From Physella acuta (taxonomy: Eukaryota; Mollusca; Gastropoda; Physidae), in NCBI RefSeq assembly GCF_028476545.1, contig NW_026733049.1, positions 137,001 to 201,000 of the forward strand: a stretch of 64,000 nucleotides of DNA. Direction: 5' to 3'. Positions 40,001 to 61,737 of this stretch are shown piece by piece; positions within the stretch are counted from its first letter, which is position 1, and every line of letters starts with the position of its first letter. Both the position numbers and the translations under genes were made by a program. Under the pieces are notes generated by a model. The model saw only the letters and a list, made by a program, of their open reading frames with translations, was not told the origin of the DNA and made no database searches.

Positions 40001-43000
40001 GTTACGAATCTTTCTTACCTTGAGGTTGATGCTGTAGGTACAGTTACACAGTTCTTCCTCATCACACTGGCCAGGTTTGCAGTAGGTGGTCACACTTTTA
40101 GGGTCAGTTAGGGCTGTCACAGGGGGAAACTGTAATACATTAGGAGTAAAAAATTGCATGTCTTCAATTATGGATGACCGCTAGAGTTAAACACAAAAAT
40201 ATTTTACAAATTAGAAAAGTATTTTTCTAAATACTTATGTTTACAAAATGTTACCAAGTAGATATAGGTCTATGACAAATGCTCACTTCCCTGAATGCAG
40301 TTTGCCGAAAACATGTTTCTAGATGGGCATTTGATTGAACTTAGCAATCCCACGTATTACGTCATATTACACAGATACTACATCACATTCCCACACACTA
40401 CCTCCTACTCCAACACACAAGATCACGCTTCCGCACAATACGTCACATTACCATCATACCAGAGGCGTAGCGACCTTTCCCGGCGCCCGGGGACAAACTT
40501 TCGATTTGCGACCCCCCCCCCCCCAAAACTTTCAATTTGTATTTCCAACCCATTTTGGCGCCCCCTAAGGTCGGCGCCCGGGGACATATGTCCGTCGTCC
40601 CCCCCCCCCCCCCCCCCCCCCCGCTTTGCCTCTGCTTCATACTGCGTTTCCCTCCTCACAATGTACCTGTACTTCTACATTCCACGCTACTCTGGTGAAT
40701 CAAATTAAGCTAACGCTTATGGTTCCTACTCTTTAACTGAATAGTTAGTACATTCTAACATTCCACCCCCCTCTACATGTTTACATTCTAACAACAACAA
40801 CAACAACAACCTGAAACCTGCGACCGTTGACAGATCCTGGCACTACACCTCCTTTCCCCGGAAAAGCAAAGTTTAGGAAAATTTCCTCAATTTTTTCATA
40901 CGTGTTTTTCCCTGGTGGATTGCTGGATTTGGAAGATTTGATCCGGTCAAAGTTCACACAGACTTTGTGTTCTCTTAGCGGGAAGTATGTAAACGGGCAG
41001 TTGAGGACATGGCAGCTGGGAACGAAAAAAGAGTAAAAGAAGTTTCCTCATGGCTATAAAGCCTTCTACGATTATCTTTAATATATACACCAAAACAATA
41101 GTGATTTTGACATTATTAACCTATGAGATTCTATAAGTTTTCTAGGGCAAATCAAGTAGAGTTCACCTTTTTTTTTTACCGCGGCAAATAAATAAGTAGA
41201 TAGCTTAGGTGTATCAATAAAAAGTTTTATCAAATGAGTCAAGGAACTTTTTTTTCTACAAGAAAAGAGCGCCTAAACGTGTACACATCAGATAAAACTA
41301 ATACAATAAATCTATTATAAATATTTAAAATAGGTTTTCTCTAATATAATTTAGTTAACTGGTTGTTTAAGTGTATACCAGCGCTGAAATTCGTCAACAT
41401 TTTAAATAAGGAAATTAAGTTACAAAAAAGAAATAATTAAAATGGGCATTTTTGCGCAAGTGCATTTTTTATTCTGCGCGTATTTCTGAAAAGCAGTTTT
41501 TGTCAGACTACAACTTACAAATCAGTTTTGGTGCAAAGCCTCGGCTGTGAATAAGGGTCTTCTTCTGCTGCGCCTCTGTATCGTAGAATAGCCCAGCCTG
41601 TGGTACGAGTGTTGTTCTCCAGACTCTGAACCCTGATCCAGTAGTTCTTTAAATTAGCCTGGTCAGTTTTTATTACAAAGTCGTAACGTTCTCCGGGGTT
41701 GATGATGAAGGAGTCCACTAATCGTGGGTGGATGAGATAGCTGGGGGCAGAGACATTGGCAGTTAGGTTCGCAGGCTCTTACTGGATTAGTAACCTCCAT
41801 ATAACTGGTAACGTTTGATTACCAAACTCCAGACACAGGTAATATGGTGGATTACCATACACAGATAACATACTGGATTACCCATCTCCATACGACAGGT
41901 AATTAAGTGTATTACCCACCTGCATAAAAAATAACATACTGGATAACACACCTCCATAAGTCAGGTAAGATACTAGATTACACCACTTCCATACGAAAGG
42001 TAACATACAGGATTACCCACCCCAATACACAGTAACATACAGGACTACCCACCTCCATACAGCAGGTAACATACTGGATTACCCACCTCCATACACAGGT
42101 AACATACTGGATTACCTACCTCCATACACAGCTAACATACTGGATTACCCACCTCCATACACAGGTAACATACTGGATTACCCACCTCCATAAACAGGTA
42201 ACATACTGGATTACCCACCTCCATGAGATAGGTAACATACTGGATTACCTATCTCCATACACAGGTAATACAGTAGATCACTTACCCATCACTAGCTCTA
42301 ATTTCAAGAGTGTGTTGATCAACGGACACAATAAATGGATAGTTATTTGCAGCTCCTATTACTCTAAACCTATTAAATTTAAAAACAACAATATTATTAA
42401 TAAAAGAATGATTGCTATAATGCTTGCCACGTTAATAGTTCATAAATTTTATGGTTTGTTACTGTTTAGTAATTTTTTTTTGGAAAAATGACCTACAGTT
42501 CTAACGGACTAATAAGTACCAATCTTTATTTGGGCTATTAAAAATTTACGAAACTAATTTTCCTTCCACTTATACTTTAATTTTACCAAAAGCAATATAA
42601 TAACACAGTGTTGAGGAAAAATATTCATTTAGTACTTATTTCAGTAAAAAAAAAGGTTAATTAAAACAACAATACTCGTTAACATCTGTAGTAGTTATTC
42701 TCCATAAATCAATTTAGAACATATGGTAATGATTGTTATAAAAAATTGATTAGTTAACATTGAACTTTAAACTCGCCTGTATTTCTGATGTGTATCCACT
42801 TCAAAAACAGCTAAGGGTGCCTTGGTACCATTAAATCGTCCTTTGCCATTCACCAAAACGGAATGGATTTTGAACATGCTATAGCAGAATATGTAAAGAA
42901 TGATATCGTTTTGGTAAACTGTGTTTCTAGAAAGAATAGTTTGAAAAAGGTTTAATCGAATTTAATCTTTCAAACGGAGAGTAGTACAAGCTGTTAAAAT

Positions 43001-46000
43001 AATGATATAAGTATAATGTTAAGAAGTGTACATGGTAGAGATTAAATATAAGCTAAACTGTAACATAAACCATCATAATATTTATAGTTAAAAACGAGTC
43101 ATCTTTAACGAAAACTGACTTCATGCACTCAGTCCATTACAAACACGAACCTGGTTTATTAGTATGTTAAAAACGGTAGGGCAGGGCGTATATTGCGCTT
43201 GTCAGTGGCCTATATCACAGAAGGCGCTTGCTTCTTCCCTACTTTCCATAGAACATCGTTTCTTATTTACACTTTACTTACCTGTGTATATCTTAACATA
43301 TTACTCCATATATAAGTCGTGTGTTTCTTACCTTTAATATAACTCCATATTTTCTTACCTACAATATCAGACGAGTATTTCTTACCTTTACTTCAGCAAC
43401 CACTGACCTTTCTTACCTAAAATTTATTAACAACAGCCCGTATTGGTATCGTGTTCTTTGCTATCTGAAGCATATGCTATATTACCCGCATTTTCGCCTA
43501 TGAATTTCTGTGTATTTCTTACCTATAATGTATAGTGTGTTCTAATTACCCATGCTTAATATTCTGTATATTTTCTGCAGGGTTTCTTACCTTTAAGATT
43601 CACTTACCTGAATTTCCCACCATCAAATGACGTGCTTGGCGCAACTCTGTTTCCGTCTTCGAAGACGCCATACTGCATCTTGAAATAGGCGGTGTCACCG
43701 TCCATAAAGTGATTCCAGTCCTACATGAATAAAACACGGTACACTTGTGCAAATATTGTTAAGTGTTAGTGTTATGTTCAGTCTTAGATGGCCAACATCA
43801 ACACAACTATTGGCAACCTTTACGTCAAAACCTACATGTACAAACAACAGTACCTTAATACAAATTATCAATTTTTCCATCTCATTGTAGATAAACAAAT
43901 TTCAATAATCCTAAATCAAAGCACATAATGTTAAACTTTGTGACCTAAGCTTCATGCAAAAACCACAGTACCTTAGTACAAATAAATGTATCCATAACAT
44001 ACGCGGTGTACCTGTAGTATCATAACATACGCTGTGTACCTGTAGTATCATAACATACGCTGTGTACCTGTAGTATCATAACATACGCTGTGTACCTGTA
44101 GTATCATAACATAGGCTGTGTACCTGTAGTATCATAACATACGCTGTGTACCTGTAGTATCATTACATACGCTGTGTACCTGTAGAATCATAACATACGC
44201 TGTGTACCTGTAGTATCATAACAAACTCCGGGTCCCTGGTGACGACCTTGGCCCTGATGATGAAGGCACCAAACAGACCCGAGGAGAGCTGGGTCCCCAT
44301 GTGTGAGTGGTACCAGAACGTGCCTATAGGGCTGGCCTTGAACTTGTACGTGAACTCTGTCCCGGGCAGTATTGGGCACTAAAATCAAGAATGGAGCAGA
44401 AAACAACAAAATACGTTAAAGTGTAGTTAAAATTTAGAATTTAGTAAGGTTCGGCACTATTTAGCAGAGGTATAAATTTTTAAAAAATAAGAGTCCTATA
44501 GCTTTACAGAAGAATACGCTTTTTCCAGAGAAAAGAAGAAAATAAGACTAATTTGATATCTTTAATAAAAGCTTTTTTCGCTTATGAGATATCTTACATA
44601 TTTAGTGATCAAAGCTTTTATCAAAGGTTTTTTTTAACTTCTTTTATCGGCATTCAAAAGCTTATTATTATAAAGATTTTCAAATTTTATTTTGTTTTCT
44701 ACTTTCTAGTCATTCGTTTTAAATGAAGTTGACATCAATTAGACAACAACTGAAATATATTTACGTTAAAATCGATCAGTAGCTTACGATCTCTAAAGAT
44801 ATTGATCTGCCCCTTCTAAGTCAGTGGTCGATGCTCAGGCAAAAAAATCAATCATCCTTGGGGAAAAAATAGTTCTCGTCGTCGAATAATTGATCGAGCA
44901 ACAGCTAGTATTAAATCTTGTTATCTCCCTTTTATTAGCCATCTTTTAATAAAATTTAAATGACTGAACTTAAGTCTAATTACATTTAAAATATAAATTC
45001 TTGCATTACTATCGGAGACGTACGTATCTAAATGTTTCAACAAAATCTCTGCACAAGAAGTGGGTCAAAAATGCGTTACAAGATTTGTCACAAATAAAAG
45101 CTTATTAAAAGAGAAAAGAAATTTTTCGCAAACATAAGCCCTTAGGATATTCAGCTCCAGCCTACCTGTGTGACGAAGGGCACCCCGTCCATCCAGGGAG
45201 TCCCCACCTGGTGAAGACCGTGCCAGTGGACCGTGACGGCGTCGCTGATCAAATCGTTCCTCACGTGAACTGTAATCGTCTGGCCCTCATACACCTGGGT
45301 GGGGAATTTGTGACAGTTCAAAGTAAGACTAGGTGGGGATTAGAGAGAGTTACGTTAGACCTTGTTGGGAGTTTTTGAGAGTTATTCGAAAGACGAGAGG
45401 ATTTATGAGTTTAAAGTTAGCTCTGGATTTATGGGAGTTTAGTTCGAACTAAGTGGGCGATTTGTGGGGGTAAAATTTAATACTCGGTGGAACTTTGTGA
45501 AAATTTAATTAAGGTTTAGTGGGATCTTGGTGAGAGAGTTAAATTGGACCAAGGTTAGGATGTGTGAGTTTAGAGGTAAGTGTGGATTTTTCAGATTTGA
45601 CCTTGTACGCAGTTTGTGAGAGACAACCCTATCAACTTATATTTGAATCTTATAGTTTTATTGATATATCAGATATCAATTTACTTCTCTCTTACATAGC
45701 CTACATAGTGATCTACTATTTTAAATAACGATTGAATTTGTCAGTATCTTCCACGTAACAAGTTAGTTAAAGAAGACTGGATTTATACCAAAAACCGTAT
45801 GTCAGCTGACCGTCTCACCTCTATGGGAGGGCCGGGCATTGTCCCATTAGCCGTGATGACCAGCTTAGGGTCCATAAAGGCATCGGCTGTGATGACCTCA
45901 TCAGGGTCAAATTTGATGGAGGAGTTGATAAATATCTGACCGTCTTTAGGGTAGACAAGCTCCTTGCCGTACATCATGGTCAGCTTCTGCTCGATGACCA

Positions 46001-47590
46001 GCCAAAACTCGCATCTGTCGTCCGTCATCAGGCATTCGCTTGCAGCATGTTGCGTGAGGCATGATACAAAGATCATCATCCACTGAAGGCTATAAAAGTG
46101 ACGGTCGGGGGGTGGAGGGATAGGAAGGTGAAGGAGCGTGATATAAGGAAGAATAGTAAGCTCAGACTCTGTGTAAACATGTAAGTGTGCCTGCCTGACA
46201 CGAAGAATACAGAATCAGACACGGGTTAAAGTACATATTTTCTATATGTTAATGATATGTTTTCAATTTTGTCTGGGGTGTGTGGACGTGCTCCTACCGT
46301 GAGGTGAGCTCCATGCCACCCCCCCCCCCCCCACCACCGCGGGAGAAATTCTTAGATGAAGCGCTGGTTTAGATCATATAAATAGCCTGGGGTTGAATTA
46401 GGTCACTTGCATGAATGAATCTATCAAGAAATAGCTCTGGCACAAAGTTAAATACCAGAAAAAGACTTTTAAAGCTAGTCATAAAAACAGACATAACTTA
46501 TTTTTGGAATATAATTTTTGTCAAATACTTTATCTAGGTAACTCATTTATTAATTTCTCATTGACTATTTTATACAAAAAAAAACGCAGATTACCTATCC
46601 AGTAAAATAATTGTAAAAACTTTAAAAATGTTTTAATTAAGACATGTGTAAGCCTGATCCTTCAATTTACAATCAAGCAGGTTTTGAAAAACTAACAATT
46701 TGAAAATTTAAAAACATTCTATCAAGCTTTTCATTGTATAAACGGAAATTTTAAAAAGATTACCTTTTACCCTTTCACACACTCTAAGCACGGTTTAATG
46801 TGTACTCGGTGAGTAAGTACACCATGCCTTTGCTGAATGAATCAGCTGTCTATCACTGTCACATATGGTGACTGAAACTACAAGCTGCACTGAATTGAGG
46901 AGAAGTTGGTTATTTAAGATTTACATGTGAACATAATTACTGAACAAGGTGAGACACGGGTGAGCTTAACAACTGACCACTCTGTCACATGTGAACGTGA
47001 CTTGTGACCAATATGTCACATGTGAACGTGACTTGTGACCAATGTGTCACATGTGAACGTGAGTACTGACCACTATCACGTGTGAACGTGACTACTGACC
47101 AATGTGTCACATGTGAACGTGACAACTAACCACTATCACGTGTGAACGTGACAACTGACCACTATCACGTGTGAACGTGACAACTGACCACTATCACGTG
47201 TGAACGTGACAACTGACCACTATCACGTCTGAACGTGACAACTGACCACTATCACGTGTGAACGTGACAACTGACCACTATCACGTGTGAACGTGACTAC
47301 TGACCAATTTGTCACGTGTGAACGTGACAACTGACCACTATCACGTGTGAACTTGACAACTGACCGCTATCACGTGTGAACGTGACTACTGACCATTGTG
47401 AGTCACATTTGAACGTGACAACTGACCATTTTTGAGACACGGGTGAACCATTGTATATCGTGCGAACTTGACAACTGACCACTGTGTCACGTGTGAACGT
47501 GACCACTAACCATCTACCACTGCACAAGTACGTAGAATATATATTGATTAACTAAATTAAAACGTCAGTATTTGCTAAACCTTACTTCAT
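37028..47590 (-). CDS. Laccase-type multicopper oxidase L1 (13 exons, 641 aa)
   Basis: Exons, 5' to 3' on the minus strand: 47590-47586 (only ATGAA), 46089-45819, 45294-45166, 44378-44208, 43720-43608, 42878-42777, 42369-42286, 41740-41519, 41015-40811, 40129-40019, 38452-38323, 37871-37700, 37238-37028. Frames join throughout. Intron 6 uses a GC donor (ACAG|GCGAGT); the rest are GT-AG. Signal peptide [13 protein letters not shown]. Copper motifs: HWHG (115, 117), WYHSHMG (159, 161), HPIHLHGHS (491, 494, 496) and [12 protein letters not shown] (589-591, 595, axial Met 600). This is the complete set for type 1 and trinuclear centres. Laccases oxidise phenols with reduction of O2 to water; the protein is probably secreted, and its substrate in molluscs is uncertain. 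Where L2 has its stop, L1 reads on 13 residues ([13 protein letters not shown]) into the 3' tandem repeat. Exon ends 4, 7 and 10 are tandemly repeated into the introns. Confidence 0.92.
38885..40018 (-). repeat. 42-bp minisatellite repeating the exon 10 end and splice donor of L1 (about 26 units)
   Basis: On the minus strand each unit reads GTAAGAAAGATTCGTAACTG followed by TACCTACAGCATCAACCTCAGG. The last part is the end of exon 10 (NCTYSINL) and the first part its donor and intron start. Unit length is 42 bp in most copies, with some 40-bp units that shift the frame. A block of about nine units starting at CCTAAGGTTGTGCTG recurs about 376 bp on (39018 and 39394), so there is higher-order structure. 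Distal units (38885-38960) are degenerate. Confidence 0.95.
40460..40634. mobile_element. hAT-type MITE with poly-C
   Basis: Ends CAGAGGCGTAGCGACC and GCTTTGCCTCTG; flanks CATCATAC and CTTCATAC (7 of 8 match) fit a hAT target duplication. The interior has GGCGCCCGGGGACA, ACTTTCGATTTG and poly-C runs as in the sister copies. It is in intron 9 of L1. Confidence 0.8.
41760..42283 (-). repeat. About 33-bp minisatellite adjoining the exon 7 donor of L1 (about 15 units)
   Basis: On the minus strand the unit reads GGAGGTGGGTAATCCAGTA then TGTTACCTGTGTAT. The exon 7 junction, GATGG|GTAAGTGATCTACTG then TATTACCTGTGTAT, has the same layout and directly abuts the array, so the exon end looks like the founding or terminal unit. 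Units near the exon are most regular; those towards 41760 are degenerate. Confidence 0.9.
43270..43607 (-). repeat. Degenerate repeats of a donor-like motif downstream of L1 exon 5
   Basis: On the minus strand AAAGGTAAGAAA or close variants occur about six or seven times in 330 bp next to the true exon 5 donor (TTCAG|GTAAGTG). The spacing is irregular. The matching L2 intron has one copy. Confidence 0.55.
43995..44207 (-). repeat. 28-bp minisatellite repeating the exon 4 end and splice donor of L1 (8 donors)
   Basis: Each unit on the minus strand is TATGATACTACAG|GTACACAGC plus a few bases, in which TATGATACTACAG is the end of exon 4 (VMILQ) and GTACAC its donor. There are eight donors counting the exon's own (unit range 43995-44222). 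As 28 is not a multiple of three, use of any other single donor would usually change frame. Confidence 0.95.
46975..47520. repeat. About 29-bp minisatellite with CACGTG in many units, L1 intron 1
   Basis: About 18 units of GTGAACGTGACAACTGACC plus ACTATCACGT. I count about ten intact CACGTG motifs, with some units carrying CACATG instead. It sits just downstream of the tiny first exon of L1. No such array is present in L2 intron 1. The rest of intron 1 (46090-46974) has a poly-C run at 46320 and nothing else recognised. Confidence 0.93.
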
Positions 47591-47732
47591 TCTTTCTTCT
47601 TTGTCCACAACTCCCCGAAAAAGACAAATTTCCTGGAAAATGGCAATTGATTTTATCGCACACAAATCTCTCAATGCACTCTTCACGCTATACAATTTTG
47701 GCTGAACTAAAACCAAGATATTACATCTGTGA

Positions 47733-47739
47733 CTTTATA
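47733..47739 (-). promoter_or_regulatory. TATA box of laccase gene L1
   Basis: On the minus strand GTATAAAGTC, about 145 bases before the ATG. The sequence just downstream (TAATATCTTGGTTTTAGTT) is conserved in L2 (TAATATTATGGTTTTAGTT) at the same distance, which supports a core promoter. Transcription would start near 47705. Confidence 0.6.
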
Positions 47740-47995
47740 CTTTGGTTGAAGTGCTTGACTGACACGAGTTCTAGTTCTTATTGCGAGTGTGTATAGTAGC
47801 TTTAAAGAAATCTATACACCTGGCTAAGGGAGCCAATGGCCAATGTTGCGTTTAAAGAACGATCAGTTATTGCGTGATGAATCATTGCGCGCAAGCGTTC
47901 ATTGTGGTGTCGATCTATTTATAAATCTAGGGTACCCGTACGATCAAGTCCCACACGAAACGTTTTATAAGGGTTTGAGTGATACATTATACACG

Positions 47996-48470
47996 TCTTT
48001 TTTTTTTTAGACGCGTGGCCTTTTTTACTTTCTCGTATTTATGAAGTATAGGAAAGTCTTGTAATCGTAAATAAAAAATCGAGATTTTTGCAAATCTCGA
48101 CGTTTCACACCTCCCTGAGTTGGAAAAACATAGTTTTGCAATCTTGTCCGTATGTCCGTGTCTGTACGTGTGTGTGTGTGTGTGTGAGAGAGTGTCTGTA
48201 AACACGATAACGTGAGTACAGTTAAATCTAGGTTGATGAAATTTCATATATAAGTATTATATCAAAATCGTAGATTCTTATTAGCGTTTGAGCGATTTCC
48301 GATAACCGGAAATGGATTTTTTTTTACTTTAAATTTTTTAAAAGCCTATAACTTGAGTACTATTTTAGATAGATAAATGAAATTTCACATGTAAGTTAAA
48401 CATCTAATTCTCTGCAATCTTTCAAATTTTGAGTAATTTCGGTTGACTGGAAGTAGTAATTTACGCTATT
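47996..48470 (+). repeat. Interspersed repeat with TTTCTCGTAT end and GT-rich middle
   Basis: CTTTCTCGTATTTATGAAGTATAGGAAAG, AATCGAGATTTTTGCAAATC, CCCTGAGTTGGAAAAACATA, then TGTCCGTGTCTG with a GT tract and AACACGATAACGTGAGTACA. Parts recur at 52075-52172 (reverse), 53400-53590 (fragments) and 63440-63530. Superfamily not recognised; no ORF. Confidence 0.6.
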
Positions 48471-48759
48471 TCCGATTTCTCAAAAAACGCATGTGAATTT
48501 ACAAAGTACTAATAATATTCCTTACTATAATACACATTTTGTTTTGGGTTCACTAGTTGTGCAATTCTTTTTTTATGAGATTCTATTCTATTTAAAAAGT
48601 TTAAGTAATAAAAAATTTATTAAAAATCATGTCTATTTCCCGAGTTCCCATCCCCTGTTGTTTTATATAAGAAAATTCGAGAACGTTTAGGGGAGATCAC
48701 TCCCGGTTTATTTTAAATGTGAGTTATTTAAATGCAAACATAGCGGGCGTTATATTGCT

Positions 48760-49265
48760 TGTATTTTATTTGTTCGGGCGCCGGTTGGTCCACACTGACG
48801 CCCAGGCGCTTCAGTGCGTGCTGTATGAAAGCCTTGAGTGTACGTTAATCACCTTTCCTAATACTGAGATGGAACACACCTCTGCGACCGCCCTGATGTC
48901 AGGGACGTAGCTGGGCGCTTTTGGGAGCCACGGGTTACACTACAGCAAGGTCGCCAGGTGTGACCCCTGGTTCGGTTTAGTCATCGAACGTAGTAGCCCG
49001 ACGTGTCTCTGGTGTAGGGTGCTCTTTAAAACAAATAAGCACGCCATAAAGCTCATTGGGGAGCCTGGAGTTTCTCTGGATCACCCGAGGGTGGAGTGCT
49101 GATGGTGTGGTTGCACCTGGTGAAGTTTGACCGTTGTATCAAATATAGCCCCTGACCCCTGTGCAGGTCGCCAAAACAACAGATCGTAGTTACTAAGGTA
49201 ACCGATATGGAAATATTGGCACCTAACCGCACAATCCTGCCAGGACGCCTCACTTCTGACACATT
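48760..49265. repeat. GC-richer unclassified repeat fragment
   Basis: Contrasts in composition with its AT-rich surroundings. GCTCTTTAAAACAAATAAGC and AAAGCTCATTGGGG resemble 4890-4945. No intact ORF or terminal structure seen. Confidence 0.35.
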
Positions 49266-49444
49266 TAATTTTTTATATAGTTTTTATTTTGCAGAAACCT
49301 AAACAAAAACATTCTCAAAAACTACCCAGTTTCATACACAGACAACCACTGAATTTAGCAATCTATGTAAAAAATAAAACAAATATAAGGAAACCTTTAT
49401 AATAAGTAAAATACAAATGCCTTTTCGAAACTGACGGTCCATCG

Positions 49445-49665
49445 GGTAAGTGAAGTAGAGTTCACCTGTTTCTTTAACCTCAGCATATAAAAGAATAGTG
49501 TGCTCAGCACTATGCCCAGCCGCCTTAACATTCCCTAACCTGAGTTAGGTACCCATCAGAGCTGAGTGGACTCGGAGTTGTTCTAGTGACTTGAAACTGG
49601 ATGATTCGAACTCGAGACTTTCGGGTTGCAGTCTAGCGCTCTACCGCTAGGCCACGTCGTCCCAT
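49445..49665 (-). mobile_element. tRNA-derived SINE
   Basis: GTGAAGTAGAGTTCACCTG, ACCTCAGCATATAAAAGAAT, CAGCACTATGCCCAGCCGCC, GAGTTAGGTACCCATCAGAG, then the tRNA-like head on the minus strand (GGCCTAGCGGTAGAGCGCTAG...GAGTTCGAATCATCC). One of the best-preserved copies in the window. Confidence 0.8.
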
Positions 49666-50414
49666 ACCTTTTAATAAGCTTTTAAATGCACTGAAAACAA
49701 GAAACTTTAAAGAAAAAACATTGGTCCCTAAAATGTGTAAGAGATATTATCAGCGATGAGCTAAACAAGCTTTAACCTGATTTCTTCCATTATTACCAGC
49801 GTGTTACATTGTACCAACATTTTATTTTACCCGGTACTTTGGTATAGAACAACACAGAATCCCAACGCCAACTCATACAAACGTACCAATACACAACACG
49901 TACAACCTACACACATACATACCTGTAAAATTATACCATAAACAATACACCATACACGCGAAAACTCAGGCACACACACGCACACAGACCTACACAAGTA
50001 TAAGCTTACTCATACTTAAAACACATTCATTCGAACACTCATCCACTTATACTCACCCATAGACACAGACACACACACATACACATGTATGCGCAACCAC
50101 ATGCCTTAAACACACTATCATATAAAAAAAATAACTACATTCATACAGACGCACAAAGGTGTTCTCACTTCAACTGGGACAAGCGGTTTCCTTATTGATC
50201 TGGCAACATTATGCAACACTGGGTAGTCGGCCTTGGAATATTAAAGAGAAACTATTGAAACGTTACATAAAGGGAAAACGAAAGTCGAAAAGCTGAATGT
50301 ATTCAAACGATTATTGAATGGCCACTTTTCTATTTCAGTTCATTGTTGAAATTCAGCTGGTAACATTGCATGGAGAGCCTGTATAAATTAGCCGTACGCA
50401 CAATGTGGGTATTT
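49666..50414. other. Intergenic between L1 promoter side and L2 end; part of the tandem duplication
   Basis: No gene. A CA-rich stretch (49860-50150) and, at about 50170-50310, sequence matching 63215-63350 (CTGGCAAC, GGTCGGCCTTGAAATATTAAAG type), the equivalent position upstream of L2. The laccase duplication unit therefore extends about 2.7 kb upstream of L1 and is about 13-14 kb long. Confidence 0.6.
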
Positions 50415-50610
50415 CAGAGGCGTAGCGAGGGGGGTAGGCGGGGGGGGGGGGGGGGAGGACATATGTCCCCGGGCGGCGACCTTAGGGGACTCCAAAATGG
50501 GTTGGAAAAACAAATCGAAAGTTTGAGTAGGGGTTGTGCAAATCGAAAGTTTGAGGGGGCGGGGTCCAAATCGAAAGTTTGTCCCCGGGCGCCGGGAAGG
50601 GTCGCCTCTG
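50415..50610. mobile_element. hAT-type MITE
   Basis: Starts CAGAGGCGTAGCGAGG and ends GTCGCCTCTG. The interior has poly-G, GGGACATATGTCCCCGGGC and AAATCGAAAGTTTG repeats as in the other copies. The flanks GGGTATTT and GGGTACGG only partly match as a target duplication. Confidence 0.7.
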
Positions 50611-50633
50611 GGGTACGGCTAATCCATAAAACA

Positions 50634-50636
<3 letters not shown>

Positions 50637-50728
<92 letters not shown>
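50637..50728. repeat. (TA)n microsatellite
   Basis: About 90 bp of pure TA just outside the MITE. The stretch 50729-51404 that follows has poly-G at 51060 and degenerate copies of the CTACGCCACTG-type repeat (51290-51390), matching the position of the L1 3' array. Confidence 0.95.
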
Positions 50729-50731
<3 letters not shown>

Positions 50732-51404
50732 TGTGAGTGGGAAAGCGATACATTTAATAACAAAGTATATTATCTACCTATTTTTTTTTATGTTCTGAAA
50801 GTATTACAACATATAAATATTTTATGATACATTAAGGTTCAGTTGTTGTGTTGCATAAAAATAATCGAATGCACTGATAAATACTCGACGAAGACTTGTA
50901 TGGAGCACCTGAAATCAAATCATTGGCGTCAACCTTCGCGGCACATAGGGCTGACTCCCTTCCTTGAAAATTGTGTTCTTGCTTCAACCATACAAATTTA
51001 TCCCTCATGAGCTCTGGTATATGTCCAATGACAAATGGCGTCTTTTATCTGGTGAGGGAGGGGGGGGGTGGACGAATTTTTAGACGACTGACGAGATCGA
51101 GTTGGGGAGTTTAGATAGTGGAATGTCACACATTTGCATTAAGATAAGTAATTTTTTTAAACCCTAACTTTGCAGTGAAGTCCAATTTTTTTTTTAATTA
51201 TAATACAATTATTCTTCTAAAAAACATTACCTTTAACCTAGCTATCCCTTTATGTTTTTATACTTCTAAAAATAACTGGCCTCACCCTATTTACGCCACT
51301 GTATTATACTTCTAAAAATCTACGTCTTAACCTAGCTACGCAGTGTTTTATACTTCTACCCCACTGAGTTCTAAGTTGTAAACACCAATACCTAAACCAA
51401 GAGA

Positions 51405-61737
<10,333 letters not shown>

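Noticed and set aside
38885-40018. Regular repeat-spacer pattern as a possible CRISPR-like array
   Set aside because: Eukaryotic intron; units are contiguous with no unique spacers and derive from the exon 10 junction.
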